DNA of 64,000 nucleotides, from the NCBI GenBank assembly GCA_021234155.1, contig JAJEKV010000023.1:2532557-2596556 (forward strand). Reading direction: 5' to 3'. Under the pieces are notes generated by a model. The model had not been told where the DNA came from, did no database searches, and saw nothing but the letters and a program-made list of their open reading frames with translations. Both the position numbers and the translations under genes were made by a program. The first letter of the stretch is position 1. Every line of letters starts with the position of its first letter. Below, piece after piece: positions 46,158-60,059 of the stretch. This DNA comes from Isoetes taiwanensis (Eukaryota; Streptophyta; Lycopodiopsida; Isoetales; Isoetaceae).

Positions 46158-49100
46158 ATGTTTGATCTTAACGAAGAGCCGCTGCAGCTGCTGGATGGTG
46201 GACCTTCCACAACAGCGGCAGCCGTATCCATGGCAGTTCCACTACGGCCTGCCCCTGTAATGGGGCGAGGAATGTTTAATCTGGTTCAAAGGAACGGCGA
46301 TGAAAATGCAGGGACTGGTGGGTGGTTAGGAGATTCAAGAGAAGATGGAGAGCAGAATCCAAGCCCAAGATGGTTATCTCCGCCTTCAAACTGGGCGCCG
46401 GAAGGATTGGCCTCCTGGCGCAAGCCTGAACAGCGGCAATCCCCGTTTTCAAGGTTTCTAAAGGGTTGGAGTTCTGATGGTAACGGATCTAGCGTTCCGG
46501 TAGCTGAAGATGGGGAAAAAATAGTCGGCAAAACCAACGGAAACATTTGTATAGAGACTACGGACTTTATCGGAGTTAAATTGGAAGAGAGCCATGCTGC
46601 CCATCGACAGAATGAAGCAGGGTCTTCTTCTTCTAGTGCTGCTTGTGAAGAAGTGGGTAAGCCGTGGGATTTTTTGGAGCTGAATTTGGAGACCTCAAGG
46701 CCGGCTCCGTCTGTCGATGCCGAATTAAGCCTTTCTAGAAAAGAGCATTCCGTTGGCTCTGTGGGTCTTGGGTCGGATCTCTTATTTCCTGGAAATTTGA
46801 AGCGTTCACGAGAGGTTTCTTTGCAAGAGTTTGCTACAAAAGATTTGTTTGAGACTAGAAAATCAATCCGTATTTCACATGAATTATCTATGAACGGACA
46901 ATGCGATGGATCTGGACTGGGTATATCAGTGCAAAATCTTGTAGATCGGCCTGTTATCGAAGTTCAGACCAAAAGCATGCTTTTCTCAACTACTCTGGAG
47001 GATGCTGTGAAATGTAAAAGCGAGTCACCACCGGATTTGAGTCTTCAGCAGAAGCCACTTACAGCATTATATGGTAGCAGTCCGGCAAATGGAGGCCTTC
47101 CAGACGCTTCTGAAAGGCAAATGCAGCCATATGATTCTAGATATGGGCATGTCTGCTGGAAAGGGCAGATCAGGCTAGAAAAGGAAGCTGCAAACAACTT
47201 GGTAGCGTTTTGTTCCAGAGAGTTGCAAGAGGTGCTGAAGCAAGTTAGCCTTCCTTCTACTCTGGTCGTGGACAAAGTCGTGCCAGTTCAAACGTAGGCA
47301 ACGCATGTTCCTCAAAAAAGAACAACTTATATATAGTACACAAAAATTAGGAGGACTCGTTAAAAAATGGACAACAGAGAATTTGTGTGAATAGACTTTC
47401 TCAGACCATTATTCTAAGACATTTTCATTGTACACATGATACAGATTCATGGAGATCTTCAACAAACAATTGATGCAGTTAGTGATGAGAGTGGTGCTTA
47501 CGCCTGGTGCTTCATCATCAGATGCCAAGGCTTTCAGCAGCATGGTACACATTTTTGCATAGTAAAAGTTAGGTAGTATATAGTGTCTTTTCTTGCTTTC
47601 TGATAGAATCTGCAATAGAGAAATGCATTGCTGGGCTACACTTTGGCTGCATGGTTGTTCCTTGGCTTAAAAGTCTGCATCTTTCAAGGGTATCCCACTA
47701 TGCTGAAGGTGTGGTGTATTTAAACTTAGTCTGCTTACAAGTTAGAGCAGAGTTTTTGCAAGGTGAAAATCTTCTTGAGCACTTTGTTTGCATAACAGAA
47801 TCACGTGGAAATGGAAGCACCGTTTCTATTTGATAGATGGAATGGAGCGAGGAACTAAGTTTTATATACATGATATAATTGCTTCAGCTAAAAAATGAGC
47901 ATAGTGACTAGTTTTGCTGGCAATTATGTCTTTCCAAATAAGAAGCTTAGAACTTGATATTTGAACACTTTGCACATACAGAGGCCTCTGAGTTAAAGAG
48001 GCTAAAATATTTCTGCTGATTATATTTTCTGTCTACCAGGTACAGAGGCTCCATGGAGTTGCTGCAGAGTTGCTTCTGGGGATCCAACATAAACCATTGT
48101 CAACTCCAGTGGTGCCATCTATAGGAGTTGTTCCGATTTATGATGAGAAAGGCAATCAATTTATTGGTGACTTGTACCTTGCACCACTGTCCCTTGTGGC
48201 ATCTCTTGATCCTGTTTCAGGAGAAGTAGGCATTGGACAATATGATGGGAGCACAATTGTTGCTTTTTTGCATGCTTACACTGATGCTACTCTCTTTGGT
48301 TGTAAGATTGCTCGAGAACAGAAGGGCAATTTAGCCAGCGCATTGCCGATCAGGCTAGTAACCGATATTGAGTCCAAGTTTGCTAGTGGAAACCCCCCTA
48401 TTATCAGTACTGCAAACAGTAAATCTAGTGGTTCTAGCATCAGTGGTGGCAAGCTTACAGGATCTGTTGGTGAAACACAGGTACCTCAGAATAAACATAG
48501 TTGTGCAGATGACATTTCTAGTGAGGAGAGGCAGGAATTGGAGGAAGGCCAGCTACTTTGTAACCTATCAAGTGAAGAACAAGATCCAAAAGAAGAAGTT
48601 CGTCCATATGCTACCAAGTGCCGAGAACAAACAAAGCAGTTTCCAATGGAAGAAAAAAAAGAACGGAAAACTTTTGCACGCGTTCGTAGTTTAAAAGAAG
48701 ACGACATGCGAAGAGAGAGGCTTCGCGAAAGGGAGAGAGATCGAGACAGAGAAAGAGACAGAGACAGGCGTGGTAGGGAGAGGGATGTTTTGCTTTCCAG
48801 AAGCAGAAGCAGCAGAGAGATCTATGGGCATCTGTATAGAGCAGATAGTAATAGTAAAGTACTTCTCCGAGGTGATAAGGATAGAGAAGCTGAAAGATTT
48901 AGAGAAAGAGAGAGAGACTTCCAATGGGACATAGCTGAAAGGGTAAGAAATAACCGAGATAGAGCCAAAGAGCAGGACAGAGATAGGTCAAGAGAACGCG
49001 AACGAGAGCGGGATAAAGAACGGGAAAAGGATAGATTAGAGAAGGCCCTTCGACTACAGGAAAGGCTCGGTGAAACAGGAAAGGAGAAACCTGATTCAAG

Positions 49101-52100
49101 GAAGTTGCTTGAAAATGATAAAGGTAGACATATTCAAAAAGCTGAGGATGCAAACCAAGTGCAACAAGTCACTAGTAAGAGCACAAAAAGAAGGGAAAGA
49201 GAAGTAGAGACAGAGGCCATGCTGAATGGAAAGAGGATGAAGGAGAATAAAGAAGCTATTGTGGATGTAAAGCCCATTAAGACTAATCATGAATTGCAGA
49301 AATTGGAGTGTATAATACCTGATATCGCAGCTAAGAAGGGCGCAAAAGAGCCGAGCCAGCAAAGTACCAATACTAACTGTGCTGATCCCTTGAAAACACC
49401 TACTAGTGTACGAAGTCAAGTGAAATTAGAACCCAATGCTGAGCCCATCATTGCTCAAGAGTCAACCCAAATCAAATGTGAGGTTGTGGGATCCACCAAT
49501 GCAATGTTAGTGAACAAGGAAGCACAATCTGAACCCAATGATCTTGTGCTTGCCAATGTGAATGAGAATTTGCCTACGACTACTGTGCCATCAACATGTA
49601 CAGAAGCTGGACCAGCATTTCAGTCGCGGTTGGGCACAAATGAAGCATATTACGAGCTTTTACTTGATTCATGTGACCGTGATACACGTGTTTGCCTCTT
49701 TTCTAGGCAGACATCTGAGTATCTACAAGAGGAGTATGGTAAGTTCAGCAAAATCATTTTAGGCTTTAGTTTCACCATTTTGAGTCCTGGCTAATACATA
49801 CTGCTACACAGGAGTTATTTTACTTAAGCAGGAGGAAACTAGCAGTCCTAAAGCTGAAATGAAGACAGACCACCAGCTAGGTATGCCCTTTTAGGCTTAT
49901 GCACATTCAACTTGTCAGAATAAGTAAATGAAACAATGTCCAATAGCTCAGAAAATCCAAAGTAGATTTCTTGATTTCTCTCAACTTCAACACAAATCAA
50001 ATATTTGAAATAATGTCCAATTTGGTCCTCAGAAGATTGGAACTCTTTAACAACTACACCCACCATTACTGTTGCCATGACTGTATCTAAGTCATTCAAA
50101 TGTTAATACTGTTGTTATCTATTACAATTGTGCTTCATAACTGCGGGAAGGATTACCTTGAATGTGTTTGTGCTTGCAGGATCTGTACACATAAAGCTGG
50201 CTCTTGAATTCAATGATGCATGTGATGCTGCTGAAGCTAAGTTTTTTGTTCAGCAAGCAGCGGATGTCGTGAAGGCAATTGCTTCTCACGGTGTTTACAC
50301 TAAATGCATATGGTATCAGGGACCAGTGCAACGTTTTGCAGGGGAAGTGGCACCTTCAGTCAATGCAGTAGTACGAAAAATCAAGGGTGAGGATGGAAAG
50401 AACCTAGAACGTATTCAAGATTGTACAGGTGTGGTGATAGGTGTAGTCCAAGATCCTCATAGTAAAAAGGCAATGGCAGGAGCTGCTGCTTGTGATAGTC
50501 CTGTGGCCCGGACAATTGGATTGAGGCTGAAGTCCGTAAGGAGAAAAGCTCTTGCTGAAGCATCAAAACAAGTTCATCACCTGCTTTCTACGGTTTCGGA
50601 TTACTTCATTGAGGAGATGAAGGTCCCAAGTGCAGATATCCAAGTGTATGATCAGACAGAGACAAAGCTTTCCATACCAAAAGGTTCTTCCCAGAATGTT
50701 AGCAATCTGGAAGCAGAATCAATGCATGACATATCATCTGATACAAACAAAGTCATGTGTCTTCCCCCAGCTCCACCATATGAAGGGGTATTCAATGCAG
50801 GCCCTGCAATTTGGGATAACGGGAGTGTGGCCCCTGTTCATTCTGAGAAGAACGACCCCCAGCTTTGTGAAACTTCTCACATGGGTGATAATGAAGCTGA
50901 TAAATCTGGACAGGCTGATTTGAACAATGGCTTAGCGCGTATATTATATGTCAGCAATTTGCCAGAATATGCATCAGCTCGGATGTTAAGGGGTATTTTC
51001 GGGAATGTACTGAAGGAAAAGCTTAAAGAGGATGTTGGGGTCCCTCCTGGGTTTGAAAACTCTTCGGATATAGTTATCGATGTCAAATATATACCCGAAA
51101 GGTTTTGTGCATTTGTGGAGTTTGCAACTGACGATCTGTTGACTGCAGCTTTACAGTTGTATGAACAAGATAATTCTGTGTTTTATGGTCTTAGCGTTCA
51201 GTTGGGACCTGACAAAGATGGCCAACTTGGAAAAGTAGAACTTGGTCTTAAACCAACAGCAGCTGAAATAGAAACAAACTTCCTTGCAAGATCAAGCAGT
51301 GTGAGGAAGAGTAAAACTGAAGTGAGCAACAGGCATGTCCTTGGTGCTGATAGCGATTATGAATATGTAGCTGAATCAACCAGAATATACAATGATGGAA
51401 CCCCAAAGTCTGGAGACAAACCAAAACCCTTGTTTGTAACAGAGCTCATGAGAAATGCAACTGCAGCCTCTATAAAGCAGCTTTTTGAGGAAATTATAAA
51501 AAAACATGCTGCAACTTCCATGGTTAACAATGCTGGCAAGCAGCTAGTTTTGGACGTAAGACATATCCCTTCACGAGGTTGTGTCTTTGTTGATCTGGCT
51601 AGTTCCGAACTTGTTGATTTCATGCTGGATTTACATGGTCAGAGGCCTGACATTTTTCACAACATGAAAATGGAGCTTGGGAGAAGGCACATGCCGGGTC
51701 TCTGTGAAGAGCTGGATAAAAAGATTATGCAGCGAAACCCTAGTTTCTTAGAGCGATCCCGCTCCGGTAGAAATATGTACACAAACCGGACTCCAAGAAG
51801 ACGTGGTGATGACAAGGATCTAGGATATGAAGATTTTGAGGAGGAAGATGGAAGGCCAATTAAGAAACCTCGATCAGATCCTGAGAAGACTGTGTATGCA
51901 GATCGCCTTCCTGACAATGCTTCAGAGGGGATGATTCGAAGGATCTTTGAGCGTGTCTTGCATGACCACATGCCCCCAGAAATGAGGGCGATGTTAGGTG
52001 ATGATGTTGTGACTGAAGTTCGTCATGTGCCTATCAAGTTCTGTGCGTTCATTGTCTTCGTTGCTGAAGACCTTACACGCCTGGTCTTGCAACTATATAA

Positions 52101-52626
52101 TCAAAATGAAGAGATTTTTGATAATATGCGACTCAAACCACATTTCCATTCCCGTATGGAAGATTTTTATAGAGAGGAGATAAATGACAGGGGAGATGAT
52201 GACACACGAAGTATAAGAGATGCTTCTTTAGAACGAAAGGGAAGCCAGAATGGAAATGATGACTATTTGGGAAATGAAGTTTATGATGGATTTGGTCGCT
52301 CTTCAGCTCATAGAGCTGTTGCTGCAACTGGATTCAAGGAGGTGGATAGAAGGAGATCTGTGTATGTGGATCGAATACCAGAAAAACTGCCTGAACCTGC
52401 AGTAAGAGAGATAATTGAGAAGGTTTTTCGTCGTAAATATCGTAACTGCAGTACTCATCCTGTATCTCAGGTGACATTCTTTCGAGATAAATTTGATCCT
52501 AATAAGCTTTGTGCCTTCGTTGAAGTAAAAAATGAAGATGTTGTGCAGGATCTGCTGGACTGTTATGCCTCAGATGAAGATGCTTTTGCAGGGATGCGTC
52601 TGAGGCCAGCCTTCAAGTATAGCTGA
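46158..52626 (+). CDS. Multi-domain nuclear RNA-binding protein (KH plus four RRM-like)
   Basis: Inferred exons 46158-47293, 47445-47544, 48040-49738, 49812-49880 and 50180-52626 join in frame to 1816 codons; every junction has GT..AG and matching phase. The start is the first in-frame ATG after the leader (MFDLNEEP). Domains: DLNEEP, an EAR-type (DLNxxP) repression motif at residues 3-8; a possible SPOC-like domain at about 333-465 (CWKGQIRL ... LTPGASSSDAKAFSSMV ... GDLYLAPLS); an RE/RD/RS-rich region at about 630-755; a KH-like motif near 1066-1090 (IKGEDGKNLERIQDCTG, GxxG loop GEDG); then four RRM-like repeats at about 1254-1350, 1419-1507, 1572-1660 and 1728-1813, with RNP2/RNP1-like pairs ILYVSNLP/CAFVEFA, LFVTELM/CVFVDLA, VYADRLP/CAFIVFV and VYVDRIP/CAFVEVK. 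The RRMs resemble U2AF65-type. A nuclear role in splicing or co-transcriptional repression is inferred. No damage is visible. The SPOC call is weak. Confidence 0.85.
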
Positions 52627-55069
52627 ATAGAAGGAACTGAGAGTAATTAAATTCCAGTTTCTGAGGCTATATCAAATTTGTAATCTACCCCCCATTACAA
52701 AAGAGTATAACCTACTTGTGTTTGGCAAGGAAAATCTAAGCCAAGGGCTACTTGGTACCGCCTTCATGGATGATCCGAGGGTAGTGAAAATTTTGTTGGC
52801 ATTAGGGTTAGCCTTCTGTATGCTAGAATAAGATCAAGGGTGCCACTAATATTTGGTGGCACCCAACTCGCTGTAACATTGAGCAGTATTATATGAATTC
52901 CGAAACAGTCAACTCAATTTTTTTTTGTAGAAATGAAGCAATTTGCTTATGGGGATGCCCTTCAACAGGGCCAAGGCCATTCTGGCTGCCAGTAAAAGAG
53001 AGAAGGAAAACGTCTCACAATTGCTGAAATGCTTGAACATAAATATATATAACCCTCCGCACCTTGCTTGTGGAATCACACTACAGCCGGGATCTCAATT
53101 GCAGGGGGTTATAAAGGCCAGACCGTTGGTATCATATTAGAGGCTGCAAAATCAGCAAGGACTTCGACTGAAGCTATCTTCCGGTAAAGATCTGGCGGAA
53201 GGAGTGTATGGGCTGCCTTCGAACTTAAATCTACAGGTCGAATCCAAGAGTTCGATGCAGCTCAGCAAATTTCCTTCAAGTTTAGGGCGGTTCTTTCCAA
53301 CCAAATCCACCCTGCCTTACCAGAACTTATCTTATATTTGGGTGGTCGCTCGCCTACAATATCATAATTTGCTGGATCGTTCTTTACAGATCAAGAAGAG
53401 CTCAGACCCTGAAGTGCTCCCCACAGTTCGGGTAATGCATGAATCATGTCCCAGCTATACACCCACTCAACATGCAATACATCATGGTCCTAATTATCTT
53501 TCTAAAACTACTACATAGGAGAAGACAGCGCCAGAATTGAACCCACTTAAGCATACATCCTGTTACCCTTTTGCCAATAACACTAGTGAACTGATAAACC
53601 ACATAATTGAAGCTACTTTACTAAAACAACCGAGAACAAAAGATGAGATTAGCAAATGTGGAAGTAGAAGAATTGAATTGAAGAGCAACAACTACAACAT
53701 TCCAAGAATTTTTGAAACAAGATTATGACACGGAAAAAATTAGTGGTCAAACTTAGCTAAATGACTAAAATTTGGCCATTTTTGAGACAAAATCAATTAT
53801 GCTATGGCCTTTTTTATAAAATATTAGCCCAAGTCTATTTGTGCCTCCATTTTGTCCAACTTTGACTAATCATAAGAAAGTATAGGTGATAAAAGTTCAG
53901 AAAGTTTAGTCAAACCTTGTAAGCTTTCACCCCAACTTTTGGCATACTTTAGCCAAATCATTCTATAACCTTTATATTTTGGTGTGCAAAGGACATCTTG
54001 CGTTTTAGATACTCAATGTAAAAGTTATCGGGTGTTGAAGCTATCCACCACCACATTTCTACGTGTACATTAACATAGGTCCTGGAGATAGCGTGGAGAG
54101 GTCTTATTGCTGTTGTGGAGTTTCTCAACTTGAAACATTTAAAGGTTGAAGCCAACGTCCATAATGGAGAAGCCAACCCCATTCTATAAGCAACGAATTT
54201 CATCTAGACAAATTTGTTCATTCTGGTAAGGAACCCACAACGAACACAAAAACTGATCAATCCCAGAATGCAGATCCGATGGCTGAGATCGATGCCATTT
54301 TATCATAGGTTTGTGGATGGTTTAAAGTTGGAAATTATACTTAAGTCTTCTTTCATAATATAAAATGCAATCCATGCAAAAAACATTTTGCAAAGACATG
54401 GCTTTCAACATCATACAATATTGATGCCATATCCTTCAAAAGGAACGCACGCGAGTTCTTGTGGCTATGTGGCAAGTTAATAATAGTAATAATAGTATAA
54501 AGATGTTGTTGGATAAACCCAAACCTCATGGATCCAAATGACAAGTTCAGCCAACTACTCGCACAATCCGCCACATGGATCTAGCAACAACTTGGGATAG
54601 AAAAAACATGCCTACCAGGCTAATATATATGCACATAGATGCCTGAAAGCCTAGAAAACATAGTACTAGCCCAACAAACGATGCAGAAGTAACTATTCCA
54701 ATGCCTATAGTCTCATCCCTTAGTTATAGCAGGAAGAAGCTTCTACGACATAACCATATGTCTCGGGAGGATGACGGATTGGGGGCACTCCCCTTAACTC
54801 CCTCCTTTTCCATCGCTAGTGCCAACACTCTAGCACTCTGCTTCTATTTTGGAATAAAAAGGAAAAATCAGCTGGATAGCGTTGGCTTTAGCCGTATGCA
54901 TGATATTAGCCTAAAAGCTCTGTCGGTAGCCTTGATAAGCAACTATAATCTTAATGATCATGGTGGCCATTTCTTATTTCTTATTTCGGTTGTTAAATCA
55001 TTCGAACAAAAAGAAAAGTGGTGATTCTAGCAAAGCCATGACATCGAATTGGTTTCAGTAAAGTCATGT
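52627..55069. other. 3' flank and intergenic DNA
   Basis: It starts with the 3' UTR of the RNA-binding gene (poly(A) site not defined). Frames at 53204-53518 and 54701-55024 are open but unrecognised. A T run lies at 52918-52926. Nothing else can be supported. Confidence 0.4.
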
Positions 55070-56709
55070 TTTGAATATGTATCCCCAAAGTGATAATATA
55101 AATTCAATATTTCAGTTCTTTCCTGGGGATGTATCAGAGGCTAGTGACTATGATTTTGATAATGATAAAGAAAACTAGGATAATGAGGGATTTCTTGATG
55201 ATCCGTTGCCTAAATCTTGAAATAGTTCTCAATGCAAGTGAGCAGCAAAAAATCTGCCATTGTAGCCATGTCCAATATTAATAAGACACCTATAAGCAAT
55301 ACCAGAAGCAAAAAGACAAAATAAAAGGCAAACTAGAAAGGCCAAAAGATAGATTGTCCTCCTTTTTAGCTTCTTCATCCATTTATCTTTAGCTTCTATC
55401 TATCTTTAGCTTTTAGCCTCCTAGTTCAATGAAGATTTTGACTTGGAATGTAAGGGTACTAAAGGCCCTCTAACTAATTGTGTTTCTATGTGGATTGAAG
55501 CTACAAGTCCTAGTGGTGATTTAGCTATGTTATGGAAAAATATTGATCATTTATCTTTTTATAACAGCCCCTCTAAAATGTGATAGGTGTGTTCTAATCT
55601 TTAATTTTGGTGTTATAAGGTATGCCTCTACTAATCCTAAAGATAGGGAATTTGTGTGGGCTGATATCAATTCTTGGCTTCTTTCTCAAACCATTAAGGA
55701 CTAGATCTTAGCTAGTGAATACACCATCTTGGGATCTCAAACTTGAATAAACTAGTAATGGGTGCCCGGCGTTGCCGGGCATAACTACGGCCTATTGTAG
55801 GCAATGATGAAGTTGTGAACAAACTTACAATACATATAGCAAAAATCACGATGCTAGGTGTATGTAATTCTAAATAGGGCAATAAAATATATTGTATTCA
55901 AAGCATGGCAACTACTTTGGTGGCTGGTACTTGTAGGGAACATTGCCTGGATTGAAAAGGACACTTGGTAGAGATCTCAAATGACAATGGCATCTACAAC
56001 ATACGACGAAAGTGGCATTTAGATTTCTTAGAAAAATTTAAAGTCCCCCATCGGTATTTGAACAATGGTCAAATATGACTTTGTATCATACGGATTGAGT
56101 TGCGTGTTAAGACTCTTGAAAAACATATGTATGGCTTGGTTACATATTGAATAGAACCTTGAAAGAGAAAGAGAATAACTATAACATATTTCCAATTTAG
56201 TGATAGTTAGCTATATGTGTATTGTTTCCCCTGTGCATGTGAGCTGCGCTTGTCGCTAGTCAATCAATAGAACGCTTGCCTTCATCTGGGTTCTAGAATT
56301 ATGCAATACTGAACAATAAATGCCTATGGGCAAGTCCTTATGGGCATGTAAGGAGCTACTGCTATTCAAGCATTTCCATTCTAAAGTGCTACGGTGCAAG
56401 TTTAAAACAAATGCTAATGTAGTAGTATAGAACTGATAATTCTTGGAAGGTAGATGTTATGGACGAGATGTACATAAATGATTACATCGTTAGGAATTAT
56501 GGGCAAAACATCCATTCCAAAATACAAAGAAGATCGACATTACTACTTCATTATCTTTTATGGGCCAAGCATCCATCTTCTCCCCTTTGTTCTTGTGGGA
56601 CTTTTCCGCAGACAATATTTGTACCTAAATAGACCAATAGTTTATTGAGATTTACAATTATTGCATTATATCTTTTACATATCGATGGCAATGTGTCCAT
56701 GTTTGCGTT

Positions 56710-56785
56710 GCATATATGCCATTGCAACATACAAAAATTTCACCTTGCATTGATGCCATTGCAACATACAAAACTTTCACCTTGC
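56710..56785 (+). repeat. Short tandem duplication in the Helitron
   Basis: GCCATTGCAACATACAAAA.TTTCACCTTGCA appears twice with period about 42. Similar small tandems are at 59656-59720 (GAGGCTTGCCTCCATATGG) and 59733-59775 (AAGAATTAGTAGCTTT). Confidence 0.85.
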
Positions 56786-58043
56786 AGCAACTTATCGTAA
56801 AAATTACCTCAAGAGTTACAAAGAATTGACCTGGAGCGCTCATCCTAGAAAAGATGTTGACTTCAAAGATATGGTACATCATTCTTTTTATTAATACTGC
56901 ACCCATAATGCAAGGTATATGCCAAGTAGTTACACCTTCTTTTCTATGTCCGAAGGTTCCATATTCTTTAAGAATGGTCAGTCTGGTAGATCCAAGGAAA
57001 CACAATGACATATGTATTCTAAACAAACTATCCAAGTGGAAGGAAAAAGTATTTGGAAAGGGGTATTCATGATTAGGGCATTAAATTATTCTATATCTAT
57101 AAACGGGACTGCATTTTTTAGCATTAGCAAAAGCATATAATTCACTCTAGTTTGTACCCTGCACAAAAGCATATTGTTCCGCTGAATTTGCACGTGAGTC
57201 ACATAATATGAATATAGAGTTTAGTAGGAAAGTTGCTCTATGATTGAAGAATACCATCATTCTATGTTCTCAACCCGAACACGTACATGAAAGAAAAGTG
57301 ATTAAATGAAGCAATCTATTCAACTTCTGTCTTAAACGCTAAAAATGCCATACAATGTGGCAGATTTCCATTGCATCTTATCCTCCTTTCTCTTTAGTTG
57401 GACATAGAAGAAAAAGCAAAAATGCGGCAAAAGAGTAGAAGGTAGGATTTATTGAAGTTAAGTGCAACAAAGACCAGCATCCTCTATTCTGTAAGCGGCA
57501 ATGCACAGATCAAATTTTGGAAAGACATTGACACCAAATCCGAGGGAGAATCTTTGATGTTACATCCAAATGATGAGCACCAATGAAACAATAAACGGTG
57601 TACCTTCCTCCAACAAATTTAAACTAATTAAACCTTGGCCTATCATCATACCAAACATTTTGTTAATGCGGCATAAGAAACTTTTCAGTGCATGCAAAAC
57701 GGATGGCAGGCAACATGTTGCACCATATGGAGGAGTTCCATGAACTTGAGTTCCTTAGATAGCAATTAAAACGTGATAGTAGACTTATAATTTGAAATTG
57801 TAAAATGTATACATGTACTGTTGCTGATTTTTAGGCGGTTCATACATGTGATACAACATTCAAATCGATGATTTTTTTCGATTGGATGCACTTGACATAT
57901 TGAATATAATTTAACCTCACAGTTTGAGAAATGACAGAAAGCAGAGAATGCAACCAATGGAAAATCGATAACATGAAATTACTTGTAGTCTATCAAGTTG
58001 AATCTGGGTAGATGTGTAGGCTACAAATATACAGCTTGCTGAA

Positions 58044-60059
58044 CTATAGTTGCTGGTTCATTTGTGGTAGACTTGCAGGTATTGCATCAATAGAATCCAT
58101 CTGCAATCCATAAATACAAAACCATAGTGAATTAATTCGCAAATGCATTGAGAAATTAGACGCCTAACCTGTGATAAAGATGCACTTTCCACAAATTGCC
58201 TCACTTTTCTTAGGCCATGGCCACTGATATTGGGGAATTTAGATCAATGAAAAAGCTAACCCTAGGTGCGAGAACTTGCGCTTTGGCATATTTCAGATCC
58301 CATCACTCTCCATCCTTATTCCACCATGGTTTGAAGCATTTATAACCATATGTGCTTGGTTGAAGCCATGCCATGTTAGAATGCTGCACCAATACAATAA
58401 AAGCATAGATAATAGAAATGTCAAGAACATAGAAGTCCATAATAAAATCAGTTCTACAACATTCTTCTTTCTCGAAGGAAACATGCCGCAATAAAAGCAG
58501 TGTATAAATTTCTAAGTTCAACCTACTATGTAAAATGGTATTTGCAAGAAGCTGTGAATTTGCTGCAATGAAATGTGGCAGGTCCTTCGAGCAAATAACA
58601 ATATGCAAGGAAACCTACACCATATGGATGCTAAATCGCTAGCTTAAGATAAAAATGGCAAATTCAAGTGCAAGTTCATTAGGCCATATGGAAAAATAGC
58701 GTTACAAATATCATTCCGTTCTAGTTGAAATTTAGAACATTGAAAAAGGCCTATGGATGTTGTTGAGTTCAGTGCTCCAAACTTTTCAGCTAAGGAGACT
58801 GATGGATTGGAGCCTCTAGATCGACATGCTCTGTGAATATAAACTTGAAAAGGCAGCAGTCTCAGTCTTCAGTTTCTGTAAGCTGTAAGCTGTAAGCTGA
58901 GAGCAATTATGAGAGCAATTTTTTCTGATAATGCATGGCAAGAAAATAAGTACCTAAGAATCTAAGGGGTTGGAGATAGATGTAAATAAAGTTGCATGTC
59001 ATGTAAAGTTGCGCGTCATCGTATATGGCAACCAACTATCCAGGGTTTTCATGCATTAAGTTTGGATATAAAACATGACAAATAGTGTAGCCCATTGTGA
59101 AGGGATTGCTAGCGCTGTTATACTGTCCTCTTTGTGAAGTGTCTTCAAAGGAATGGGAAACTGCGAAAGAGTATATGGAGCCATATCTGGAAAGATAGGG
59201 TCTGGAAGACCTTCAAGGCATTAAAAAAGTCTAAAATTCTAAAATATCTAATCAAAATTCAATGAAAGATATCTCGATACATGATCCAGATGCCATGCTA
59301 GATGCTTCAAGGAATGCTTTGATATCATCATTTGGCTCTTCTTCTTATTCTAGCTGGATGCATATGATGGATGCCTCTGTTTTGCCATCTGCTAGTAGAA
59401 CAATAGTATCAAGCAGATTATTTTGCTGGAAAAAAAGTACCTAAAATCATGCAATTGGTAATATGCAATCACTATTCAAATACACCTTGCTGCACTGATG
59501 GTTCGTTGTCAATACCATGTAGTTAGGAGACAAAGATGAAAGGGAAGATGGCATAATTTGTATTACCAAACTACAAAGCTTCATATGGAAGAATCTGTGT
59601 CAAATTTAGAACGAAGTATGTAAATCATGGCAAAATATTGGAAGGAACAAATAGAATTGGTTTGAGGCTTGCCTCCATATGGGAACAAATAAAATTGATC
59701 TGAGGCTTGCCTCCATATGGTACAGTCTTGAAGTAAGAATTAGTAGCTTTAACTAAGAATTAGTAGCTTTTCTAAGCATAATCAGGTGATGCTCTAGCTC
59801 TTGACGTCGAGAACTATTCAGATGTGCCACTTAGTCTAGCATCCACCTAACAGTAAAACAAATTGCTACAAAAAATGATTATGCTTTGTAACTACAATGA
59901 AAAACAAAAGTCTTAGTACCCTTACAACAATATCAACCGCTCCATTAAATCTTGAAATTTCTTATCTTCTCCATGAGCATCTGCATGCATATTAAGAACA
60001 GAAATACATTTGGAATATCAGGGATAATATTACCTGCTTCTAGACAGCGAAGCCTCCAT
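58044..60059 (-). pseudogene. Exon-like pieces of a captured gene in the Helitron
   Basis: On the Helitron's own strand, short coding-like segments have GT/AG edges: 60059-60034 (MEASLSRS, donor GTAATA); 59980-59926 (AHGEDKKFQDLMERLIL, donor GTAAGG); from 59425 (acceptor CCAG; NNLLDTIVLLADGKTEAS); 58223-58169 (GHGLRKVRQFVESASLSQ, donor GTTAGG); and 58100-58044 (MDSIDAIPASLPQMNQQL, stop). The last two join in phase. I do not recognise the protein, and exon 1 to exon 2 does not join cleanly, so the model is partial. Confidence 0.4.

Noticed and set aside
48486-49419. Minus-strand open frames across exon 3 of the RNA-binding gene
   Set aside because: Shadows of the plus-strand exon.
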